Assembly: GCA_029239575.1 (NCBI GenBank)
Contig: JARBUP010000089.1
Location: 1 to 9,723, forward strand
Length of the DNA: 9,723 bases
Direction of reading: 5' to 3'
DNA from: Bacillota bacterium
GTDB taxonomy: Bacteria > Bacillota > Clostridia > Tissierellales > Sedimentibacteraceae
Positions 4,899 through 9,723 of this stretch are shown here, one piece after another (the first letter of the stretch is position 1; every line of letters starts with the position of its first letter). The translations under genes and the position numbers were made by a program. The notes beneath the pieces were generated by a model. That model saw nothing but the letters and a program-made list of their open reading frames with translations. It was not told where the DNA came from and searched no databases.

Positions 4899-6179
4899 AT
4901 GGTAGCAAAAAAGAAACGTAAAAGAAATATTGCACTAATAATTGTTATTTGTCTTGCAGTTATAACAGGAATTTCATTTTTAATGAAGCCAAAGGTTAAT
5001 GTAGGACAATATACTGAAGAAAATGTAAAAATAGGCGACATAGTTACTTATTATAGCTTTAGCGGAAATTTAGAAGCTTTTGATGAAAAAAATATAGTAG
5101 CAGATAAAATGACCAAAATAAAAGAGTTTAAAGTTAAAGAAGGGGATTATGTTAATGCAGGTGATGTGTTGTACGTAGTTGATCAATCGGACTCTGAAGC
5201 AAGTCTTGACCAAGCAGCTGCAACTGTTGAATTAGCAAAAATTAATTATGAAAATGCTAAAAACGGGCAAGCAAAACAACAGCTTATACAACTTGAAAGT
5301 GCAGTTAATTCTGCAAAACTATCCTATGAAAATGCTGTTAAAAACTTACAAAGGACAAAATCTTTATTTGAAGAAGGCGGAGTTTCAGCACAAAATTTAG
5401 AACAAGCTCAGTCACAACACGATTTAGCAAAACAGCAGTATGAAACAGCTGTTTCAAATTATAATTTAACAAAAGAAAGTCAAATAAATGTATCAATAGA
5501 TTCTGCTGCAGCTCAGCTAAAACAAGCACAAGCAGCTTATGATGCTGTTGAAAGTCAAACAGGGGAATCAATTATAAAAGCAGATATAAGTGGTGAAGTA
5601 ACAGAAATATATGCAGATGAAAATACTACGCTAATGACTGGTTCTCAAATAATGGACATAGCTGATTATAAAAATATCAAAGCAGTTATAAAAGTTGATG
5701 AATATGATTTGAGTTCTGTTTCTGTAGGAAAGGATGTTATAGTTAGAGTGGATGCACTTGATAAGGAATTTAAAGGTAAAATTTCTAAAGTTGATAAAGA
5801 CATAACTAAAAATTCTGTAGGAGGAGCTTCTGTAGCTTCTGCTTCATTAAATTCGATTGCTTATTATACTGCCGAAGTTGAAATAGAAAAAAGTACTGAG
5901 TTATTTGCAGGAATGAGCGTAGAAGTTAAAGTGTTAAATCAAAGCGCAACAGGTGCAGTAACTATTACTATGAAAGCTTTACAATTTGATGAATTAAACA
6001 ACGCACATGTTTTATATTTAAATGAAAAAGGTGAAGTAGCTAAAAAAGATGTTAAAGTAGGAATTAATGATGGAAGAACAGTCCAAATAACAGAAGGGTT
6101 AAATGGCGGAGATGTTATTCAGGTACCAATACAAATAATTAATCCTTTTGAAGCCATGAGATCAGGCGGCGGTGAATAG
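4899..6179 (+). CDS. HlyD/MacA-type membrane-fusion (periplasmic adaptor-like) protein of an ABC efflux system
   Basis: A 426-residue adaptor that links the ABC transporter to the outside; in Gram-positives it is anchored in the membrane and works with the ATPase and permease that follow (YknX-like). A basic N-terminus (KKKRKR) precedes one membrane helix (about 10-29); no lipobox Cys is present. Then come the first half of a lipoyl-like domain (about 45-85, KVKEGDYVNAGDVLYVVD), a long Gln/Ala-rich coiled coil (about 85-215, rich in AQ, QLKQAQAAYDAV), the second lipoyl half (SGEVTEIYADENTTLMTGS) and a beta-barrel/membrane-proximal part ending GLNGGDVIQVP. ATG 4899 is chosen because GGAGGG (4883-4888) precedes it; the in-frame TTG at 4881 overlaps that site. 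The stop is one base before the ATPase ATG. The cargo cannot be told. Confidence 0.92.
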   Translation: MVAKKKRKRNIALIIVICLAVITGISFLMKPKVNVGQYTEENVKIGDIVTYYSFSGNLEAFDEKNIVADKMTKIKEFKVKEGDYVNAGDVLYVVDQSDSEASLDQAAATVELAKINYENAKNGQAKQQLIQLESAVNSAKLSYENAVKNLQRTKSLFEEGGVSAQNLEQAQSQHDLAKQQYETAVSNYNLTKESQINVSIDSAAAQLKQAQAAYDAVESQTGESIIKADISGEVTEIYADENTTLMTGSQIMDIADYKNIKAVIKVDEYDLSSVSVGKDVIVRVDALDKEFKGKISKVDKDITKNSVGGASVASASLNSIAYYTAEVEIEKSTELFAGMSVEVKVLNQSATGAVTITMKALQFDELNNAHVLYLNEKGEVAKKDVKVGINDGRTVQITEGLNGGDVIQVPIQIINPFEAMRSGGGE

Positions 6180-6180
6180 C

Positions 6181-6873
6181 ATGGGAAAAGAAATACTTGT
6201 CATGCAAGATATAGTTAAAACTTATCATATGGGTGACGAAGATCAAATGATTTTAAAGCATATTAATTTTACTGTTTGTGAAAATGAATTTGTTTCTTTA
6301 TTAGGTCCATCAGGGTCAGGCAAATCAACAATGATGAATATAATAGGGTGCCTTGATGTGCAAACAAGTGGCGAATATTATTTGTCAGGTCATAATGTAA
6401 GTGAAATGGATGAAGTAGAACTTGCTAGAATAAGAAATAAAGAAATAGGTTTTGTTTTTCAGCAATTTCAACTTTTGCCAAGATTGAATGCACTTGAAAA
6501 TGTTGAACTTCCTTTAATTTATGCGAAGTTTACGCCGAAGGAAAGAAAAGCAAAAGCAGAAGAAATGCTTGAGAAAGTCGGGCTGAAGGATAAAATGAAA
6601 AATTATCCAAACCAACTTTCAGGAGGACAGATGCAACGTGTTGCTATTGCAAGAGCTGTTGTAACACAGCCCACAATATTGCTTGCAGATGAACCTACAG
6701 GTGCTCTTGACCAAAAAACAGGTCAACAGGTTATGGAATTATTTAAAAGCCTTCATAAAGAAGGAAGGACAATTATAATGATAACTCATGACTCTAAAAT
6801 TGCTCAAAACGCTCAAAGAATTGTATCAATTTTAGATGGCAATTTAACAGAAGGGGTGGGAGCGGATGCTTAA
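6181..6873 (+). CDS. ABC transporter ATP-binding protein, MacB/LolD type
   Basis: The cytoplasmic ATPase of the efflux complex, 230 residues, normal for the family. All motifs are intact: Walker A GPSGSGKST (42-50), Q-loop Gln94 (FVFQQFQLLP), signature LSGGQ (146-150), Walker B ILLADE (166-171), D-loop GALD and H-loop His203 (ITHD). The stretch LPRLNALENVELPL and the DEPTGALD form are typical of exporters paired with FtsX-like permeases (YknY, LolD, MacB N-terminus). ATG 6181 follows GGCGGTGA (6168-6175), which lies in the end of the adaptor gene; an in-frame GTG at 6172 sits within that Shine-Dalgarno and is unlikely. The gene overlaps the permease start by 8 nt, so all three operon members are coupled. 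Confidence 0.95.
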   Translation: MGKEILVMQDIVKTYHMGDEDQMILKHINFTVCENEFVSLLGPSGSGKSTMMNIIGCLDVQTSGEYYLSGHNVSEMDEVELARIRNKEIGFVFQQFQLLPRLNALENVELPLIYAKFTPKERKAKAEEMLEKVGLKDKMKNYPNQLSGGQMQRVAIARAVVTQPTILLADEPTGALDQKTGQQVMELFKSLHKEGRTIIMITHDSKIAQNAQRIVSILDGNLTEGVGADA

Positions 6874-8053
6874 AGAAAGTATTATAATGTCATGGAAAAA
6901 TATTATCCACAATAAAATGCGCTCTTTTTTGACCATTCTTGGAATTGTAATAGGAGTTGCGGCTATTATCGCTTTAATAACAATAGTTCAAGGTGTTATT
7001 GATAATGTGGATGAACAATTTGAAGATTTAGGTGCAAATACATTAATGGTTCAAGCTACAGGAACTCCTTTAAAAAGTGGGTTAACGGATAATGATATAA
7101 AAGAACTGACAAATATAGATGGAATTACAGGTATGGGACCCACTGTATCTACATCAATGGACATATACTACAATGGTACAATACATGAAGATGAGATAAT
7201 AAAAGGCAATAATGAAATGTTTTTTATGAAAAATGCTAAATTAATCATAAAAGGAAGAGGTATTAATGTATTAGATGTTCAAAATAAAAACAGAGTATGC
7301 GTAATAAGTACTGATTTAGAAAAAAAGTTATTTTTAGGCGATGAGTCTATTGGCAAAAGCATTTCTTTAAAAGGCGTTCAATATACAGTTATTGGTGTTT
7401 TAGCAAAAAATGAAGGAGCTTCGCCAGTTGCAAATATGATTTTAAGTGAAGATGCCAGCATTATGATACCATATAAAAATGTGTTGAGTTTAACTGGAAC
7501 TAAAAATATAGTATCTATTGAATTATATATGGATCCAACAGGTGATAAAGAAATAATAACAGATTCAGTCAAAAATGCTTTAAATGCAGCATTTAATTAT
7601 AAGGATGATAGCTATACGTTAATAGAAATGGACAGTTTGCTTGATGTAATGAAAACTATGCAGGGTATGATGAAAGGAATGCTTGTTGGTATTGCTTCAA
7701 TATCCTTAGTAGTAGGGGGAATAGGCATAATGAATATGATGCTTGTTTCAGTAACAGAAAGAACTACAGAAATAGGCTTAAGAAAAGCTCTTGGTGCAGA
7801 ACCAAGAAGCATTCAGCTTCAATTTATGATAGAAGCAGTTTTCCTGTCATTATTGGGAGGATTTATTGGTATTTTATTAGGTGGTTTAATTTCATATGTG
7901 GCATCAAAAGCAATAGGAGTTGCTTTACCATTATCAGCTTCTGCAGTTGGATTAGGATTTGGTTTTTCAGCTGTAGTAGGAATAATATTTGGTTCAGCAC
8001 CAGCAAGAAAAGCAAGTAAATTAAATCCAATAGATGCTCTTAGAAGCGTTTAA
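6866..8053 (+). CDS. ABC transporter permease, MacB/FtsX type
   Basis: A 395-residue membrane subunit with the MacB layout. It has an N-terminal helix (about 20-42) after the conserved amphipathic start (SWKNIIHNKMRSFLTILGI), a large extracytoplasmic MacB_PCD domain (about 45-270), then three helices (about 273-295, 324-347 and 360-379). The coupling segment VSVTERTTEIGLRKALGA (294-311) and the C-terminal PARKASKLNPIDALR are family hallmarks. Such permeases act by mechanotransmission, pushing peptides, toxins or drugs through the adaptor rather than transporting across the bilayer themselves. The closest Gram-positive model is YknZ of the YknWXYZ system, which protects against a cannibalism toxin; whether that applies here is unknown. 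The ATG overlaps the ATPase stop by 8 nt. The gene is followed at once by the four-arm repeat. Confidence 0.94.
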   Translation: MLKESIIMSWKNIIHNKMRSFLTILGIVIGVAAIIALITIVQGVIDNVDEQFEDLGANTLMVQATGTPLKSGLTDNDIKELTNIDGITGMGPTVSTSMDIYYNGTIHEDEIIKGNNEMFFMKNAKLIIKGRGINVLDVQNKNRVCVISTDLEKKLFLGDESIGKSISLKGVQYTVIGVLAKNEGASPVANMILSEDASIMIPYKNVLSLTGTKNIVSIELYMDPTGDKEIITDSVKNALNAAFNYKDDSYTLIEMDSLLDVMKTMQGMMKGMLVGIASISLVVGGIGIMNMMLVSVTERTTEIGLRKALGAEPRSIQLQFMIEAVFLSLLGGFIGILLGGLISYVASKAIGVALPLSASAVGLGFGFSAVVGIIFGSAPARKASKLNPIDALRSV

Positions 8054-8060
8054 AAAAAGG

Positions 8061-8158
8061 AGATTTGGGGACGGACCCTGGGTGATTTAGGGACGGAGCT
8101 TTTGCAGAAAAGGGTCCGTCCCTAATCAGCAAAAGCTCCGTCCCCAAATCTTTTTTTT
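8061..8158. repeat. GC-rich four-arm palindromic repeat (GGGGACGGA family), probable bidirectional terminator
   Basis: Four related arms lie between the convergent permease and EamA genes: L1 8062-8078, L2 8083-8105, R1 8112-8128 and R2 8129-8150, each built on GGGACGGA or its complement. L1 pairs with R2 (15 bp, 8061-8075 with 8137-8151) while L2 pairs with R1 (11 bp, 8087-8097 with 8115-8125), giving one long nested hairpin. Alternatively L2 pairs with R2 (16 bp, 8090-8105 with 8129-8144) and L1 with R1 (11 bp, 8068-8078 with 8112-8122); these two cross each other. T-tracts flank it on both strands (8151-8158 on plus; the complement of 8052-8058 on minus). It is far GC-richer than its surroundings. 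I recall similar GGGGACGG strings dispersed in Firmicutes. Confidence 0.85.
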
Positions 8159-8166
8159 GTTTTTGA

Positions 8167-9054
8167 TTAATTATTTCGGTTTTCAGTTTGAGCTATTAAC
8201 ATTCCTAAGAGCATTAATGCACATCCAATATAGCCCCTAACAGAAAGAATTTCTGACAATAGTAAAATTCCACCTATTGCAGCAAAAACAGCTTCCATAC
8301 TAAGTGCAATTGCAGCATGGGCTGGTTTTGCCCCCTTTTGTCCTATTGCTTGGAGAGTATATGCAACCCCACCTGATAAAATACCACCATAAAGAATTGG
8401 AATTGCTGCTTGCATTATTCCGGTAATATTAATATCTTCAAATATAATTGCAAATATAATACTTAAAATAGAACCAGTTGCAAACTGTACGCATGAAAGT
8501 TTAACAGCATCTACATTTTTAACAAATTTATCAATTAATAAAATGTGTGCTGCCCAGAAAAAGGCTCCTATTATTTCTAATAAATCTCCAAATTCAATAG
8601 TAAAGCTTTCATTTATACTCAATAAATAAAGTCCTACAACGGCTGTGAAAGCACCTAACCAAGTTTTTGTATGAGTTTTTTGTTTTAAAAATATGCCTAA
8701 TATAGGAACTAATACTATATATAAGCTTGTAATAAATCCAGCTTTAGCAGCAGTTGTATATACAAGGCCCACCTGTTGTAGTGATGCTGCAATAAATAAT
8801 GCACAACCTGCCATGATACCTGATTTAATTGTGGTTTTTAAATCTGCTTCCTCAATAACTTTTTCCTTATTAGAATTTTTCTTATTGAAAAAATAAATTA
8901 CAGGTAATAATGAAATACTACCTAAGGCAAATCTAACTCCAGTATAAGTAAAGGGACCTACGTGTTGCATGCCAACTCTTTGAGCGACAAATGCAAATCC
9001 CCATATTGCTGCTGTTAATAGCAATATCAATACAGATTTAACTTCTTTCTTCAT
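8167..9054 (-). CDS. DMT-superfamily transporter with two EamA domains
   Basis: A 295-residue inner-membrane protein predicted to have 10 helices in two EamA repeats (about residues 7-147 and 155-290). The family moves metabolites such as amino acids or nucleosides across the membrane, often outward; the substrate here is unknown. Marks of the family are the first helix with AAIWGFAFVAQR, GVRFALGS in the second, PILGIFLKQKTHTKTWLGA between helices, and in the second repeat ALSMEAVFAAIGGILLLSE followed by GYIGCALMLLGMLIAQTE. The start ATG is preceded on the minus strand by AAGGAGA (about 9066-9072), a good Shine-Dalgarno at a slightly long distance of about 11 nt. No other start exists, since an in-frame stop lies 7 bases upstream. 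It is downstream of the PucR-like gene in the same direction. Confidence 0.92.
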   Translation of the reverse strand: MKKEVKSVLILLLTAAIWGFAFVAQRVGMQHVGPFTYTGVRFALGSISLLPVIYFFNKKNSNKEKVIEEADLKTTIKSGIMAGCALFIAASLQQVGLVYTTAAKAGFITSLYIVLVPILGIFLKQKTHTKTWLGAFTAVVGLYLLSINESFTIEFGDLLEIIGAFFWAAHILLIDKFVKNVDAVKLSCVQFATGSILSIIFAIIFEDINITGIMQAAIPILYGGILSGGVAYTLQAIGQKGAKPAHAAIALSMEAVFAAIGGILLLSEILSVRGYIGCALMLLGMLIAQTENRNN

Positions 9055-9098
9055 AATTGATTAAATCTCCTTTATTATCTAAAATAATTTCATTACAT

Positions 9099-9107
9099 AT
9101 TTTAACA
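9099..9107 (-). promoter_or_regulatory. Possible extended -10 promoter of the EamA transporter
   Basis: On the minus strand the sequence reads TGTTAAAAT (TG, one base, TAAAAT), about 45 bp upstream of the ATG. It lies just downstream of the inverted repeat at 9112-9167. A second weaker candidate (TGTTATATT, minus strand, about 9132-9140) lies inside that repeat's loop. Neither has a clear -35. Confidence 0.35.
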
Positions 9108-9111
9108 TGTT

Positions 9112-9167
9112 TTTAGTTGTAAAAAAACACAATATAACATGGATTCATTGTAATTTTTACAACTAAA
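9112..9167. repeat. 14-bp perfect inverted repeat between the PucR-like and EamA genes
   Basis: TTTAGTTGTAAAAA (9112-9125) and TTTTTACAACTAAA (9154-9167) are exact inverse complements separated by 28 bp. The right arm contains the stop codon of the regulator gene. No T-tract follows on either strand, so a classical terminator is doubtful; a two-half-site operator or an mRNA hairpin between the two genes is possible. Confidence 0.6.
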
Positions 9168-9723
9168 TATTTATGAGTTTATAAATTTTTATTGCAATAG
9201 ATAATTGTTCGTAGAAATAACCATCTGAATTTTCCATTTTTAATATTTCTTTTATTTTATTTATTCTATATCTTATTGTATTTTCATGCTGAAATAGAAA
9301 CTGTGCTGTATTTTTTATTATACCTTCATTTTCGATGTAAGCAATGGCTGTAATCAACATGTCCGTACTATTTTTTTCGTCATAATTTTTAATTGGTGTA
9401 ATTAAATTCAAATAAAAATCTTGTACCCAGTGATCATCTAAGTAAGGGAGCAATATTTTATAAATTCCTATGTCATTATATAAAGATAAATTTTTTTGGT
9501 TCTTTTCTCCTACTTTTGAAGCATTAAGACATTCTGTTATGCCATAGTCAAGTTCATATAAAGATGAGTGATAATTTCCTATTCCTATATAATAATCATC
9601 TGAATTTATATTTAATTTAGAAATTAATTCATAAACTAACTCATTAATATCAAATTTATTAATATCTTTTTTAGTAACTAAGGCTAAAATACCATCTTTA
9701 TATTTAAAAACAGATTCAGAAAT
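9163..9723 (-). CDS. PucR/CdaR-type transcriptional regulator, C-terminal part (5' end outside window)
   Basis: The minus-strand frame stays open to the right edge, so 186 residues of a longer protein are visible and the true start is beyond the window. The first part (VFKYKDGILALVTKK, then YYIGIGNYHSSLYELDYGITECLNASKV) matches the GGDEF-like regulatory domain found in CdaR/PucR proteins. The C-terminus is the family's helix-turn-helix: IIKNTAQFLFQHENTIRYRI (135-154) followed by NKIKEIL. These regulators usually activate catabolic or transport genes in response to a metabolite. The transporter gene begins 108 bp downstream on the same strand and is a plausible target or partner, which is inference. 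The codon at 9451-9453 is TTG inside the domain and not a start. The stop lies in an inverted repeat arm. Confidence 0.85.
   Translation of the reverse strand: MSESVFKYKDGILALVTKKDINKFDINELVYELISKLNINSDDYYIGIGNYHSSLYELDYGITECLNASKVGEKNQKNLSLYNDIGIYKILLPYLDDHWVQDFYLNLITPIKNYDEKNSTDMLITAIAYIENEGIIKNTAQFLFQHENTIRYRINKIKEILKMENSDGYFYEQLSIAIKIYKLINI

Noticed and set aside
5338..5571. Minus-strand open frame opposite the adaptor's coiled coil
   Set aside because: Its Leu/Gln-rich composition is the mirror of the Gln/Ala-rich coiled-coil repeats on the plus strand; it has no ribosome binding site.
8054..8166. CRISPR array or riboswitch at the GC-rich repeats
   Set aside because: The arms are inverted rather than evenly spaced direct repeats, there are no spacers of constant length, and the element follows one gene's stop and another's stop rather than leading into a gene.
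9163..9453. Separate 96-residue HTH protein beginning at 9453
   Set aside because: The codon is TTG inside a frame that continues open to the window edge with recognisable CdaR/PucR sequence, so it is the tail of a longer gene.

Overview
This is a chromosomal stretch from a low-GC, almost certainly anaerobic member of the Clostridia/Firmicutes. Codon use and intergenic DNA are strongly AT-rich. The Shine-Dalgarno sequences are strong (AAGGGG, GGAGGG, GAGGTGAT) and several promoters have extended -10 boxes (TGnTATAAT). The gene content is ferredoxin-linked: a 2-oxoacid:ferredoxin oxidoreductase and an aldo/keto reductase fused to two [4Fe-4S] clusters. I cannot name the genus. An amino-acid-fermenting clostridium fits, but that is inference.

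Layout. Positions 1-987 hold the 3' end of iorA and all of iorB (indolepyruvate:ferredoxin oxidoreductase), closed by a strong terminator. Positions 1055-2288 hold an extended -10 promoter, a fragment of a dispersed palindromic repeat, a UbiX-type flavin prenyltransferase and a small protein resembling the LpdD prenyl-FMN chaperone family. No UbiD decarboxylase lies between or beside them. Positions 2333-2937 hold two related short palindromes, an extended -10 promoter and a hotdog-fold acyl-CoA thioesterase. The best Shine-Dalgarno of that gene points to an AUA start codon. Positions 3017-4797 hold the aldo/keto reductase-ferredoxin fusion and a stand-alone HD protein that looks like the C-terminal half of a CCA-adding enzyme, ended by a 14-bp-stem terminator.

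Positions 4818-8053 form a tightly coupled three-gene operon with its own extended -10 promoter: membrane-fusion protein, ABC ATPase and MacB/FtsX-type permease (YknXYZ/MacAB-like efflux). It ends in a GC-rich, four-arm repeat (8061-8158) that can fold in two mutually exclusive ways and probably also terminates transcription in both directions. On the minus strand, convergent with the operon, are a DMT/EamA-family transporter (8167-9054) and, upstream of it, a PucR/CdaR-type regulator that runs off the right edge (9163-9723). A 14-bp perfect inverted repeat lies between these two genes.

The modules look metabolically independent. The common thread of the left half is anaerobic handling of acyl, aryl and 2-oxo acids (IOR, prenyl-FMN maturation, thioesterase, Fe-S oxidoreductase). 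The right half is export and transport. I see no clear-cut new defence or mobile system. The most distinctive items are the four-arm repeat, the UbiX-LpdD pair without UbiD, the apparent AUA start and the CCA-enzyme tail without its catalytic head.
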